A stretch of 64,000 bases of DNA from Paguma larvata (lineage: Eukaryota; Chordata; Mammalia; Carnivora; Viverridae). The stretch is taken from the NCBI GenBank assembly GCA_030068075.1, contig CM057829.1, positions 88,589,889 to 88,653,888 on the forward strand. Direction: 5' to 3'. The position numbers and the translations under genes are program-made. Shown one piece after another: positions 33,776 through 45,439 of the stretch (positions are counted from its first letter, which is position 1; every line of letters begins with the position of its first letter). The notes under the pieces were generated by a model, which was not told where the DNA came from, did no database searches, and saw nothing but the letters and a program-made list of their open reading frames with translations.

Positions 33776-34914
33776 TGAGTATTAAAATTTTTTAAACACC
33801 TGAAACTCCGTTTGTAAAATTCCTACATGTAGACATTCCATAAATAAAAGATATCAGGATGCTCCCGTGAATAATTCAAGCCGTTATGATGATATAACTC
33901 GAGTTATATTTCATGCTGATTTTAGGTACTCTCTAATCATGGACGGGAATTCAGAAATCTTTTGCATCAGCAAGAATGCCTAAGTAAATCATTCATGTGA
34001 ATTAACATGTCAGCAGAGAAACAGACTACTGATATAATAGATTAAAGGGACAAGGAATAAAGGAATAAAATCCTGGATTCTCAATTCCATTTTATCCTCA
34101 GTGAAAGCAATCTGGAAAGAAATCTAGAAAGCTCTGTATGCCACACTTCTTATCAAAACTCAAAACATCCATGGACATGTACCTGTGTTATCTATGTCTG
34201 GCCACTCTGAGCAGCCTTTGAAGATTAGTGTTAACTCAAAACACAGCTGAATGTACAGTTAAAGTTTTCAAGATGTACTTTCAAAACTCACCTTTCACGG
34301 GTAAAGAAGAAACACTACCAAATAACAATTGTCCTTGGACTATATAAGAGCTATTTTCTGTCATTAGTTACATTCAGCCTTGATTTGACATCTTAATTCT
34401 GTCATTACATTCTATGACTCAGGCACCCACATTCTACTCGGGAAAATACAGTTAAACATTGGTAACCAAGCTGATTTGACTTTCTCATCCTTATCACTCC
34501 TGGACCGGACCTAATGCAAGCGTCTGGGTTGCAGTTACCATTACTGCTACTACCTCTACTGGGAATAATGATAACAGTAATGTGTGCCACAACTTTCAAT
34601 AGTTGTTAAAGTATTTATATAAATAGTCTCCTCCCCTAAGTTCTCTAAAATAGGGCTGGAAGTGATATATAAGATACTCGAATCTGGAGATATACATGCT
34701 TGACACTCACACCACTAGTCTTTCCACACCAATGGCATTACTAATCACTCTTTCCCCCTAAGCACAGATACCCCTCAGAGTCTTTCTCAACTTTCAGTGG
34801 ATGTGTAGGCAGCCACGACTGACCTGTCATCGTTGGCATTACAAGAAAGAGAATATTTGCTATCTTTGATGTAACACAACCCATCCTTTCACAGACGAAG
34901 CAATGCTCACAAAA
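33776..34914. other. Unique non-coding sequence
   Basis: Nothing firm. 34560-34730 has faint reverse MIR order. Confidence 0.4.
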
Positions 34915-35010
34915 TGATTGCACGGCAAATTAGTGGCCGACTTCGTATAACATTCTGTGTCACGTCCTCAACTCTCAGCCCAGTGCTCCTCCCACTGCCC
35001 CATATGTAGT
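34915..35010 (-). mobile_element. MIR 5' part
   Basis: 'GGCAAATTAGTGGCCGACTT', then 'CTCAGCCCAGTGCTCCTCCC' and 'ACTGCCCCATATG' is the reverse of the MIR tRNA-related 5' end. Confidence 0.65.
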
Positions 35011-35480
35011 TTCCCAGAATACAACACCCAAATGACTAAGCAGATTCGGGTTTCAATATTAAAAAACCTCACAATGACTTTTAAATTTCATTATTCAGAA
35101 GGCTGTTCTAATAAAGAGACTTTGGTCCGATATATTTACTACCTCATCTGGCCACCATTCTTTACACAGCAAGTATAATCAGTTATCCCTGGGGGGCAGA
35201 GGGTGATTTCAGCAGGTGCCGAAATACATGCATTTATAAAGACTGCTAGCATGTTCACATCCTACAAAAATGCACACAATCAATCTCAAAACATCATCAG
35301 CTCTTCAAATAGGAGGATTCCAGCTACATGTGAGGGGTAGCTGATCAAAGTCAGCTAAGACTAATAAACATGAAAAAGAAGAGCCAAAGAGAAAGACAGA
35401 TGCCGATGAGTACTTCTTACCATTTAAGACAACTTATAATTCTAACCATTCTGCTAAAAACAGACAACGGACTGATTGCT
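35011..35480. other. Unique non-coding sequence
   Basis: Nothing recognised. Confidence 0.45.
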
Positions 35481-36480
35481 ATTGTTTTACTGATTAACTA
35501 TTCTCTCTGCTTTTTCCCAAAAGGCACCCTGGCAAACTTTGCTTAGTAAATATTGACACCTGTAAACCAAGCTGGCTAATGCCGTTGGCTCTCCAGCTAT
35601 CTTCCCATCTGTTGCCTGAGAATTTTAAGCAACGCATTTTGGGACTCTTGCTCTCTTTCCATTGTAAACTGTAAAAAATGCTACCCAGAAGCTAATCCGA
35701 AAGCCACATGGCCCTAGAGGGGCCTGTGGTAAGTAAAGGGAAACGTAGTCTAATATGTAAAATGCGTATCCCACTGGCCTCCTCGGCCACCCCGTCTTTA
35801 GTTAATAGCATGCCGGGGTAATCTGCTTAGTTACCAAGTGGAGCTTTTTTCCCTCTTCCCCATGAGATCACCCAGACCACGATCAAAGCCCAAACACACT
35901 CTCTGCCAGCTCTATTGTTCCCCAGAGTGGGATTAATGACTAATTATGTCAGGTCACTCATCCAGATGGCCTCTCAGATGTTCCTTTGTCATTGTCTGAC
36001 CTTCCATATGCCCCTTTGACCTTGAGGTTTATTTCCATGGAAACATGAAGCCTCAGTTTCCTTGCTGAGATTGCCAAGAATTGGCCAAAAGGAGGGATAT
36101 GGGATAATCTACCCACACTTTGTATTCTGCTTCCATCTCATGCCTTGTTAAATCCAATGAATAGATAAAAAATGCTATCTGGTCCCAGCTGAGTGATGAC
36201 CATGGTCATGATTCTATGTTACATGCTATGTTTTTTAAATTAGCAGCCAGCTTTGTACATGGAAACGTGCATTCAATTTGAAGAACATCAATCGCCATAA
36301 TGTGATCTTTTTATCTCATTAATGTTAAGCAAGGGTAATAGAATGGAATTACACAATATCACTGTGAAAGGAATACAATTCAGAGAATTATAGATATCCC
36401 CCATTAAAGCCCTAGAGATGTTTGGATAAGTCAACTTGTTCAGTTTCATAAATTAAAGATTCTTTACTTACTACCTTTTC
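35481..36480. promoter_or_regulatory. Candidate conserved non-coding block
   Basis: About 1 kb free of recognisable repeats. It contains motif-rich stretches such as 'GGGATTAATGACTAATTATG' (35930-35949; bicoid/OTX-type GGATTA plus TAATTA), 'CATCAATCGCCATAATGTGA' and 'CTCATTAATGTTAAGC'. Conservation and function are inferred from look only. Confidence 0.3.
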
Positions 36481-38040
36481 TGGGGTTTAAATTCTAGCCT
36501 CAGATGCTGATCTTAATCTGAAGAAGGATTTTAAAGTGGTTAGAAAATGGAGAATTTCCTCAAAACGACCAAATAAGTAAATAAAAATAGAATAGGAGAC
36601 TGACTCATGCACTCAATTAAATAAAAAAGGTTGAATATGTATTTGCATGGGATGAAATGCATTTCCCTTTATATTATAAAGAGGACTAAAGAATAATTCA
36701 TGTATCTAAAATGTGGAGGCTAATTCACCTCTCCCGAGTTCACGCAAGAAGGAGATGTCTCTCTGCTCTATACAGGAATTCACACAAGCACAGAAGTCTC
36801 ACGGGGAACGCAAGCAGACTGGAAAGTAGACGCATGTGCCCAAGTTTTCCTGGCAGGGTGGCAATTTCTGAGTCTTCCCTCACCAGCGATCAGGAATGTA
36901 CAGGACAACCTGAGAGTTATCAGTTTATTTAAGAAGAAAATTAGAGCTAGGTGAACAAAGGATTTTATTCCTTATATTGCTCTCGATGGGCCATTTTGGC
37001 TTCTGAATCCAGGAAAAAAAAAAAAAAAAAAAGGGCTTGGGTCAAAAGGAAAAACTCATCGTGGTTAATGACAGCCAATCCCCTCCGCTCCCCACTCCCA
37101 GAACTCCAGTGCCCTTTGGAAGCAGCGAGGGGGCCTCGCTCACTGCTCACCACGCGATCACCCAGATCTCTTGCGTCCAGCACAGTGCCTGGAAAATCTA
37201 GGTTTCTAAAACCACGCGGAAGGAATGGATGTTAGTGCTAGCTACTGTGTGCCAGAAACCTTGACCTTTCTCTTTGCTTTCTTCCCATGATACAGTCAGG
37301 ACTGCTTCTTTAAGAAAGCATTGCGTGCAAATTCAGCCTCGAGGAACACAATTCAATGTAAAACAAAGAAATCCTTTCCTTCCGTTAAAAGAGAGGCAAT
37401 TTATATTTAAAGGATGACAACACAGATTTCCACAAAGCGTAAAAAGACAGGACCTGTTCCTAACCGCTTGCGAATGTGGCCAGAAAAGCCTTACCACATT
37501 TCAGACGGCATCCCGGGCCTTTGCCAATGATTCCGGCCACACGATACCCTCATTCCATCTCCTGACTTTGCCGCCACCCCTCCCAGACAAAGATCCTCCC
37601 CCTCCTCAGATGGCATTGCTCGGAGACACAGCAAACTGACGACCCACCCTGCAGACACAGAGAGTTAGCGAGACAGACATTTTTCCTAGGAATATAGCTA
37701 CTTAATTTCTAAAATTTCCAAGAAGTGCTTTGTCATACATTAAACTCACAGGCATAGAATCATCTTAATTAGCACCATAGCTGAAATGTTGACATTCTAT
37801 CTCAATAGAAGTATAATTTGAACAGAAGTTCAAATCTTCCATTAATGAGGCTCATCACGACAGCATGGGACACTTGTCTAAGTCCCAGTTTCCTCACCTG
37901 GAAATCACACAATTGTACCCAGTAAGTCCTTGCAAGAATTATGAGTGGAAATAATTCTCCCAGCAGGAGAGACTTAAAATTCTCATGTACTAGAAATGAA
38001 ATTTTCGTGGTTGCCTAAAAGATTCACAACAGCCAGCTAC
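36481..38040. other. Unique sequence with A run
   Basis: A-run at 37014-37032. 37060-37210 is locally GC-richer and ends in L2-tail-like 'CAGCACAGTGCCTGG'. No gene recognised. Confidence 0.4.
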
Positions 38041-38042
38041 TA

Positions 38043-38118
38043 TATCTTCTAATATATAATGTAGTATAATATACTAGCTAATATATATACTAGCTATACA
38101 CATATAACATATATATCA
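38043..38118. repeat. TA-rich tract with TATACTAGCTA direct repeat
   Basis: ATATACTAGCTA occurs twice within 25 bp in a TA-rich background; each includes the palindrome CTAG/TAGCTA. Confidence 0.75.
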
Positions 38119-38214
38119 AGGGGGAAATTATGGTATCGAAGAATAAGGAACTGAAAATAAGTGTCATCCGAGTGCTGCTTGTTTCATTTTTACAGTCCTC
38201 GTAAATTGCCTTGT

Positions 38215-38800
38215 GAGTAGGTTTATATCAATGAAAAAATATTTGTTAAGTGTCTGCAGTGTGCCACTCCTGGCTTAGTTTCTAGAAATATAATGAAGAT
38301 GGCCTCAAATCACTCTTAGCCTCGTAAGGAGACTGAGGAGTAAACCTAGGGTGCCTGGGGAAAGCGTAGGACAACTTCCTGGAGGAGGTGATATCTAAAT
38401 TAAGCTCTGAATAAGAGCAAACCAGAAAACAGGAGAAGAGCGAGGACAAGTAACCCCATAGAGGGAGCAATCTGGGCCGAGTCCTATGTGGGAAAATGGA
38501 TGGGCCGAATTCAGAGATCTGCAGTCGTTCAGCATGACGGAGGTGTGGAATGAAGGTGAGGCCAGACAGGTGACCAGGAGCCCCAGCATCAAAGGCCTTG
38601 CGTTCCATGTTAGGTAATCTGCAGCCCCAAGGGATGCAAGCAGGAAATGCCAAGAGACTGCAGGGAATCCTGTTGTCAGGTGGCAGTGCCTCAGACTCTT
38701 GGCTGGAGTTGAAGGATAGGATTCCAGGCCTCAGAAAGAAATAGCCCAGGCGAGCCAGGACCCCAGGCCTGGTGGGACTAGTCTACTAGGCAATCCAGGC
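38215..38800 (-). mobile_element. L2 3' end
   Basis: 'AAATATTTGTTAAGTGTCTG', 'CAGTGTGCCACTCCTGGCTT', 'TCCTGGAGGAGGTGATATCT', 'AAATTAAGCTCTGAATAAGA', 'GAATGAAGGTGAGGCCAGAC', 'CATCAAAGGCCTTGCGTTCC' follow L2 ORF2/3' UTR in reverse. ORFs of 65 and 123 residues here are remnants. Confidence 0.8.
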
Positions 38801-38813
38801 ACAACTTGGGCCC

Positions 38814-38830
38814 TGGCTGCAAGAGGGCAG
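38814..38830 (+). promoter_or_regulatory. Weak CTCF-like motif
   Basis: TGGCTGCAAGAGGGCAG matches about 14 of 17 positions of the extended CTCF motif, with the right half (AGAGGGCAG) intact. Confidence 0.25.
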
Positions 38831-39110
38831 AAATTACCCTGCGGGGACTGATTTTAGGGACAAGAAAGAAATCCGGAACTCTTCTGTTTCTCCCAGACAA
38901 GCAGTGGAGGTGACTTGGAGCAGAGTCTCAGAATGCTGCACTAGTGTTTCTTAAGTCGCTCTTCTAGAGAGAGGAATTGGCAGACAGGAGCAGGAGGTGA
39001 GTGGTTGAAGGCAACATGGTAAGTCAATAAAAGTGAAGGGTCTGGGCTGCAGACAGAAGAGGGAAACAGAGGCAGGAACTCAGCAGGTCTTTCCTTTGCA
39101 GGAGTGTGAG

Positions 39111-39290
39111 GCACTGGATCTGGACCCGATTAGCTCTAGGACTTCGAGAAAATGTTCTTAGCCTCTCTGAGTGGCCATTACCCCATTTATAAAATGAGCA
39201 GTGATGCTTTCCATGCTGGGCTGTTGCGTGAATTAGAAAATAGAAGCAACATATCTGGCATCTAGAAGGCAATTCATGATGGCAGTAAAT
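39111..39290 (+). mobile_element. MIR SINE
   Basis: 'CACTGGATCTGGACCCGATT', 'TCTTAGCCTCTCTGAGTGGC', 'CCCATTTATAAAATGAGCAG', 'GCTGTTGCGTGAATTAGAAA': MIR order. Confidence 0.8.
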
Positions 39291-39307
39291 AAGTAGTAGC
39301 TTTTATT

Positions 39308-39522
39308 TATTTATTTTTTAAGTTTACTTATTTATTTTGAGAGAGAGAGAGAGAGTGCGGGGGATGGGGTGGCAAAAGAGAGGGAGAGAGAGAGAATCCC
39401 AAGCAGGTGCTGCACTGCCAGCATGGAGTCTGATGTGGGGCTCGAACTTATGGTTCATGAGGTCATGACCTGAGCCAAAATCAAGAGTCACATGATTAGC
39501 CCGCTGAGCCGCCAGGGGCTCC
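39308..39522 (-). mobile_element. CAN-SINE inserted at the end of a MIR, with target-site duplication
   Basis: Reverse SINEC ending 'GCTGAGCCGCCAGGGGCTCC'. Flanks AGTAGTAGCTTTTATT and AGTAGTAGGTTTTATT mark the duplication. A GA tract lies near 39340-39400. Confidence 0.95.
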
Positions 39523-39689
39523 AGTAGTAGGTTTTATTAAGGGGGTATGTCGATAGTTACTGTGTGGGAGATATGCATTAACCACAGCAGGGAATAACTA
39601 ATAATTATCTTTACACTAACTTTACCTGGATCTTTTTCATAGCATTTTCTTTCCACTTTACATTTGTATTTATGCAGATTTTATGATAA

Positions 39690-39806
39690 TTCAGTTATCA
39701 GTATGTATTATATTCTGATTTATCCATGTTTAGATTCCCTAGAATGGATATTACAGCTTTACATGGGGTAGGTGCCTACTAAATAATTGTTGAATGACTC
39801 AATAAC
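39690..39806 (+). mobile_element. L2 3' tail
   Basis: 'GATTCCCTAGAATGGATATT', 'GGGGTAGGTGCCTACTAAAT', 'AATTGTTGAATGACTCAATA': L2 terminal sequence. Confidence 0.7.
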
Positions 39807-41040
39807 CCCTTTGGTGATAAAACATGAATCACAGGGCCATTTCTACTCATGTTATTGGTAAGTTCTACTCATTCAACACATATTTAATGAGTGCCAGTTT
39901 GTACTGGGCCACCCCATCCATCACCAATCAATACCTAATTTTTTTACCAAAGCAGTCAGGATCTGTTTTTATTTTGTTTTACTTTCCATTAATGTTATGG
40001 TTCCAAGGAAAGATCAGTTTGTAGATTTTGTCAAAGTGCAGTTGTTAGAAAAAGCAAAGAAAGCATCCCTAATCTTGGCTGTTCAAAAGGAAAGAAAGAA
40101 TAAGACAAGATATCCCCTGGGTGCTATCATATGAACCCCAATGGTATGAGAAACCAGGGGTGGAGATAACCCACTACAACTCATAGCCAATGAACCCCTC
40201 CTAATGCACAGCTCGTTGACTCTGTGTCAGACTATTATCTTTGCTTTAGATTCTTTAAATTTGCTCTATTAGAAGCTCAGAACACCGCACAGAATAATTG
40301 TTTAATGAACTGACTTTCCAAAGGGTCAGTACAAGAACAATAGACCCTATAAGACACATTTAGAGATATACATTTCATCCCATTTGTAAATGGAGATGCC
40401 TTTCTTGGGTGAGAAAGATAGTTTTAAGATATAATAAAATGCTATAAAAATATTTTCATTAGTAACATAAAAGTTATATAGGTAAATACTAACCTAATAA
40501 CAAATTTACTGAGTCAAAAAATAATACAGTATATCCAAGATGATTTTATGTTTGATGTAGCAGGTAAGATACGAAAGGGTATAGAATTACATATTGCCAC
40601 GGCATTCCTTTTATTAGTCTATTTTCCTATCTTTGACAGCAGGGTGATTTTCAACTCTCCTTGGCTATTCAGACTCTTATTTGGTACTTTATTTGATCGA
40701 CTCTAATCTAAATAAACAGATTAACTTGTATTTGAGAAAAGAGGAGATGAAGAAACAGCAGAGAGAATGATTCAAAAGTAAGCTTTAAATATACAAATGG
40801 GATAGTCCCTTTATGGAAACATTTCATTCATAGCTTCGCTAAAGCCCATGTACAAAGATACCTAAAATTCATATGTGGGGTTTCTAGCTGCTGTGTATGC
40901 AATCAACTTCCTGGTTTGTTGTATCTGTAACAATTGCAGATACCCAACAAAACCCAATATAGGCTGAATTTAACAAAGTCTGCCTCTTTGACATAGAAGC
41001 AACTAGCAACCTAATTCTGAATAACTATTTTTGAAATTCT
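39807..41040. other. Unique non-coding sequence
   Basis: Nothing recognised. Confidence 0.45.
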
Positions 41041-41058
41041 TGTTTTTTTTTTTTTTTT
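41041..41058 (-). repeat. Poly-T run
   Basis: T run of about 16 bases followed by GAGATCTC. Confidence 0.85.
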
Positions 41059-41287
41059 GAGATCTCATATTTGCTTAGTGAAAGATAAACACCTTGCTTT
41101 AATGGTAATTCTTTTTGTGAAATATAAATATTCAACAAAAAAGAAGAAATGTACAAATGAATGGTCATCAAAGCCTCTAGTCAAGAAGAATCCATGAATT
41201 TAATATTCTAGGCCCCAGAGATAGGTAACACATGGCTAGCATGTTTAAGATAAACAGCTTGATAAATTCCGCCATGGTCAGTGCTGC

Positions 41288-41318
41288 AGGAAAAAAAACA
41301 AAACAAAACTTAGAATGT

Positions 41319-41355
<37 letters not shown>

Positions 41356-41365
41356 GAAAAAGAAA
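41288..41365 (+). repeat. A-rich (AAAAG)n tract
   Basis: AAAAC units, a short spacer, then an A run and AAAAG units. May be the tail of a lost retroelement. Confidence 0.85.
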
Positions 41366-42878
41366 TTCCAAAGGAGAAGAATTACACCCTGGACCAAATT
41401 GATTATTTGGCTAATTTGTTACCACGCCCTTCATTTAAATATGCAAAACTTGTATATATTTTTTATCCTTCAGGAATAAAAATATCAGCCCTAATTAGCT
41501 ATTGATCACCAGGAAATTTTAATATCTTATAGGAAGAGCTGAAAAAAATGTGTTGCAGTTAAAAATGTGCTCATGGAAGGGTAGCTCTTTCCCTAGCACC
41601 CTGTTGTCCCTGCTTCTCAAGTCACATCTGCTTTCCTTACTAAGGAAATAAGCTCGTGGAACAGAGGAGCTTATACTGCTGAGGAGGAAAAGTGCATTCC
41701 TTTTTGTCTGGTGCATCATCAACCAACCTGTCAGCTACATTCCAAATGCAGAATCTTTATTTTGCATGATGATTCTAGGAGGCAGAAAGCACAGCTTGGC
41801 TGACTGATCCCAGGTGGAGTTTGAAGTGCTGACAGCAAGAGAACTAATGTTTAGATTTATAAACTGAGTGAAGTTGATGTGGAAATCATTGCAAATGAAT
41901 AAATATAAAGCCTTGCATTATCATTTTTATCAACTCACTTTGCTCACTATAACCCTTTCTATGTAATTACTTGCGATGAATGGGAGTTGTACCTACAGCA
42001 GCCATATGTACCTACAACTGCCACATATGTATGAAATATGTAGCCTCTTCAAGGGAAAGAAACACACCAATTTATTCAGCATCCAGATTGCAAATACGAA
42101 AGGCAAGCCAGCATCCTATGTAATAGGGAAGGAAGAGTCCGTGGCTTGTATAATTCATATCCTTAAATGAGTCAAGGAGTATTCATACCCAGGAGTGAAG
42201 ATAAAACCGGTATTTTATTGATGACATTATATAAATGTTAAAATGTATATATTTTATATACTAAAAAAAGGAAGATAAATAAAAGCTAAATCAAAGAAAA
42301 AATGGGTTGTTGGTACAGCACTTCATCTTTCATATTGACGGGAGTATATATTAAGCTGAACTATTGAAATTACATTGACATAATTACTAAAAGTGCATAC
42401 ATTTCATCAAAAATACGTTTTTACTAATATTAATATATTTTATCCACTGACAGCTATCAGTCTTTTCTCTTTTATATCTTTTGTTTCTACAAATTAATAC
42501 ATATTTTATGCTTCAAAATTTCCTTATGAATAGTTCTGTATTTTTCATGCTGGATAAAGCCACTGGCGGCTGTGTGTCACTAATAACCCTTTTGGTGTGA
42601 GAATGGAATCCAGCCACAGAAGACAATACCACTCAGACGCCCTCAGATCTCTGCCCTCCACATCGTGCCCATTTTTGTTGCTCTCCCTTGGTGGGTTTGG
42701 AACGTTGTGGTCAGAGCGCGTGATGGCATGTGCACTGTAGTTAGGGGCAGATGCTAAGTGACTCGAATTTTGCTAAAAAAGGCTTCTTTTAGGATGTATG
42801 AAGGTATATCCAAGGACATATTTTGCACTATCATCACTAGATGTGTACATAAATGCCTGTGTAAAGTCATTTCTGAAG
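41366..42878. other. Unique sequence with small tandem duplication
   Basis: 41988-42027 holds two imperfect copies of TGTACCTACAGCAGCCATA. Otherwise nothing recognised. Confidence 0.45.
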
Positions 42879-42999
42879 TACCTGGCCTGACTCTATTGGA
42901 AGAGCATGTGACTTTTGATCTCAAAAGGTCATGAGTTTGAGCCCCACGGTGGGTGTAGAGATCACAAAAATAAAAATATTTAAAAAATAAAATAAAAAA
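42879..42999 (+). mobile_element. Short old CAN-SINE with well-kept tRNA-Lys part
   Basis: 'GGAAGAGCATGTGACTTTTG' 'ATCTCAAAAGGTCATGAGTT' 'TGAGCCCCACGGTGGGTGTA' then an A-rich tail. It retains D-arm, anticodon-arm and T-arm order of tRNA-Lys; the anticodon position reads TTT. The acceptor stem is not closed and an A-rich tail follows, so it is a SINE, not a tRNA gene. Confidence 0.85.
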
Positions 43000-43298
43000 C
43001 TACACTAAAAAACTTATTTCTTTTTTCTAATGTGTGTTAACATTAAGCAGTAATATTAACAAACACAGAACTTAGCTAGGATGACAAGGTTTTATAGGTA
43101 GATAACGCCTGATATATGAAATACATACACTTTTTCTGGCACACTACCAAAGAATCTTAAGACTTCATGAAGGTGTAAAAGAAGTTTAGAGATATTCCTA
43201 TTTAACTCTAGTTAATTAAAACAAAATGCAAGTATATGTAGTCCTGGGCATCACTTGAGGTTTTTACTTTTTTATAGGTACTATTAATCTATATTTAA
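43000..43298. other. Unique AT-rich sequence
   Basis: Nothing recognised. Confidence 0.45.
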
Positions 43299-43313
43299 AA
43301 AAAATAATTTAAT

Positions 43314-43520
43314 AGGGGCCCCTGGGTGGCTCAGTTGGTTAAGCAGCCGACTTTGGCTCAGGTCATGATCTCAGGGTCTGTGAGTTCGAGCCCCGCGTCG
43401 GGCTCTGTGCTGACAGCTCAGAGCCTGGAGCCTGCTTCTGATTCTGTGTCTCCCTCTCTCTCTGCCCTTCTCCTGCTCATGCTCTGTCTCTATGTCTCAA
43501 AAATAAATAAACGTTAAAAA
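43314..43520 (+). mobile_element. Young CAN-SINE nested in another SINE's tail
   Basis: Near-consensus feliform SINE: 'GGGGCCCCTGGGTGGCTCAG' head, A box, B box 'GTGAGTTCGAGCCCCGCGTC', CT tract, 'AAAATAAATAAACGTTAAAA' tail. Flanks resemble 'AAAAAAAATAATTTAATA' and 'AAAAAAATTTAATA', i.e. it inserted in the A/T tail of the next SINE. A 63-residue ORF here is the usual SINE read-through. Confidence 0.96.
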
Positions 43521-43534
43521 AAATTTTTTTTGAA

Positions 43535-43756
43535 GTTTAAAAAAAATTTAATATTTATTTATTCATTTTGAGAGAGAGAGAGATAAAGAGTGAGCTGGGG
43601 AAGGGCAGGGAGTGAGGGGAAGAGAGAATCCTTAAGCAGGCTCCTTGCTGTCAGCACAGAGCTCCACACGGGTCTTGAACTCACGAACCAGAGATCATGA
43701 CCTGAGCCAAAATCAAGAGTCCAACCATTTAACCAACTGAGCCACCCAGGCACCCC
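43535..43756 (-). mobile_element. CAN-SINE, tail-to-tail with the preceding copy
   Basis: Reverse SINEC ending 'TGAGCCACCCAGGCACCCC'. Its own duplication (CTATATTT) appears just before 43299 and right after 43756, so it was here first and was later split in its tail by the plus-strand SINE. Confidence 0.93.
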
Positions 43757-44190
43757 TCTATATTTCTAAGTTTCACAAAAGTTTGCATTTACTAAGAAAC
43801 TATCATTATTACTAATGTATTAATATAAATAACATATGAAATTATTTATTCAAAAGTGATACAATGCTTAGTATTCACTTTCTAGATAATGAAAATATTT
43901 TTGTATTTTCTTTTTAACTAAATTAATGTATTTCTTGGTTTTCAAACTATAAAATCCTATGGGATTTCATGCTGTTGTTTCAAAAGAAAACAACTTGATA
44001 TCTTAAAAGTTTTTTCCATTCTGAAAAACCAACTTGAATGGAACCAATGTTTAGTTTACTCAGTTCAATCTGGGGCTAGACCAAAATCGAGAATGGTTTC
44101 CATATCTAAGTCTTCATTAAAAAATTAATTCAGTGAGTCATCCCTAAGTTCTATCAGATTCTAGAGACATAAGTCCAAGATGGATTAGGG
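43757..44190. other. Unique AT-rich sequence
   Basis: Nothing recognised. Confidence 0.45.
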
Positions 44191-44370
44191 AGGCAGCAGT
44201 GACATATAGTGGGAAAAAGCACTACTGGCCTGAAAGGAAAGAGGTTACAATCCTTCTCCAAGTTTATTTAAGAATGTGGCTTGAACCTTCAATGTCTTAG
44301 TTGTTCTTGTATAGACTAAAAAACTGATAAAACTATGGCTTCTCTTTTTCAAGGTCCTAACAACAAATTT
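44191..44370 (+). mobile_element. MIR SINE, diverged
   Basis: 'CAGTGACATATAGTGGGAAA', 'AAGCACTACTGGCCTGAAAG', 'GAATGTGGCTTGAACCTTCA' then 'TTTTTCAAGGTCC': order of the MIR-c type from tRNA-like head to 3' end. Confidence 0.7.
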
Positions 44371-44575
44371 AAATCAAAACATTACATTATTATGAAGCAT
44401 AGATATTTCAGAATATTTCTCCATCAAGACTATGTGTAATAAACAATTGGGGGTCAATAATTTAACATCATTAAACACATTTTGGCTATGCATAAATTGG
44501 CTATTAATACAAAAACACATTATAAAATTGTGGGTACACTTTTTCTTCTAAGTGGCAGAAGAAAATAACCTAAAG
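44371..44575. other. Unique AT-rich sequence
   Basis: Nothing recognised. Confidence 0.45.
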
Positions 44576-44596
44576 CTGTAGATTTAAGTTTTATTT

Positions 44597-44761
44597 TTAT
44601 TTTTTAAGATTTATTTATTTATTTTGAAAGAGGAGGAGGGAGAGAGAGAATCACTGTCAGAGCAGAGCCTGACCTAGAGCTTAAATTCACAAACTGTGAG
44701 ATCATGACCTGACCCAAAACCAAGAGTCCAACACTGAACTGACTAAACCACCCAGGTGGTC
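44597..44761 (-). mobile_element. CAN-SINE, older, with target-site duplication
   Basis: Reverse SINEC with 'CAGAGCAGAGCCTGACCTAG' and 'GACTAAACCACCCAGG'. Flanks CTGTAGATTTAAGTTTTA and CTGTAGATTTGAATTTTA. Shorter than full length. Confidence 0.92.
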
Positions 44762-45439
44762 CTGTAGATTTGAATTTTAAATTTAGATTATAACTATAAA
44801 TTTTAAATTATACATCACTACTTCAAATTACCTCTTGTCTTTTATCTTTGAACAAAACATGAATGTGTGTATGCGTGCATGCATGCGTGTGTGTGCGTGT
44901 GTGTGTGTATGCATGTTTGTCATTTCATTTTAATTTAAAGGAAACTACCAAGACTATTTACATTTAATTCTTCACTGCAGTGTGAATCATATTTACAAAA
45001 TATTTCTTAGAAAAATATGTGGTTCATGTGCACTATTTTGAGGTGCAAGTTGTTCCAATTTCTCCAGAAACTTTTGCCCAGAACCCAACAGATACGAATA
45101 TTTGCTGTATTTTTATCCAAAGCAAAAAGTCAACATCAAGTGGTTGAGGTATTTGGCGTTTAGTTATTTAGAATCTTTGAAACACGATTATTCTTTTACT
45201 TTACAAATAGCAATAAAAATGGGCTTACTCTTGGGAGATAATATTAGTATACCGCTAATTTTACATTCAGAATCTATCTCTTTGTGGGTGATCGTGAAGA
45301 TTACAAAATAAGGAGTCACGGGTCTCCGGATTAATCCCCACTGTTGACAGCATGTCCGTTAGGAGCCACAGTGTTCCAGAGCAGAAAGAGGTAGGAGGAA
45401 GGAGAGAAGATGATGGCTGCAATTTGGCTGTAAAACAGG
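44762..45439. other. Unique sequence with TG/ATGC microsatellite
   Basis: GTGTGTATGCGTGCATGCATGC-type repeats at about 44862-44920. Otherwise nothing recognised. Confidence 0.45.
44862..44920 (+). repeat. (TG)n/(TGCA)n microsatellite
   Basis: Alternating purine-pyrimidine run, a sequence type able to form Z-DNA. Confidence 0.9.

Noticed and set aside
38282..38653. 123-residue minus-strand ORF
   Set aside because: Lies in a reverse L2 3' end, so it is the L2 sense strand; residual openness only.
42879..42960. tRNA-Lys gene
   Set aside because: Acceptor stem not closed, T loop mutated, A-rich retroposon tail follows; it is a SINE head.
43326..43753. SINE ORFs of about 64 residues on both strands, matching ORFs at 12918-13127 and 49352-49570
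   Set aside because: The same peptide pattern recurs wherever a CAN-SINE is read in this frame; it is repeat read-through.
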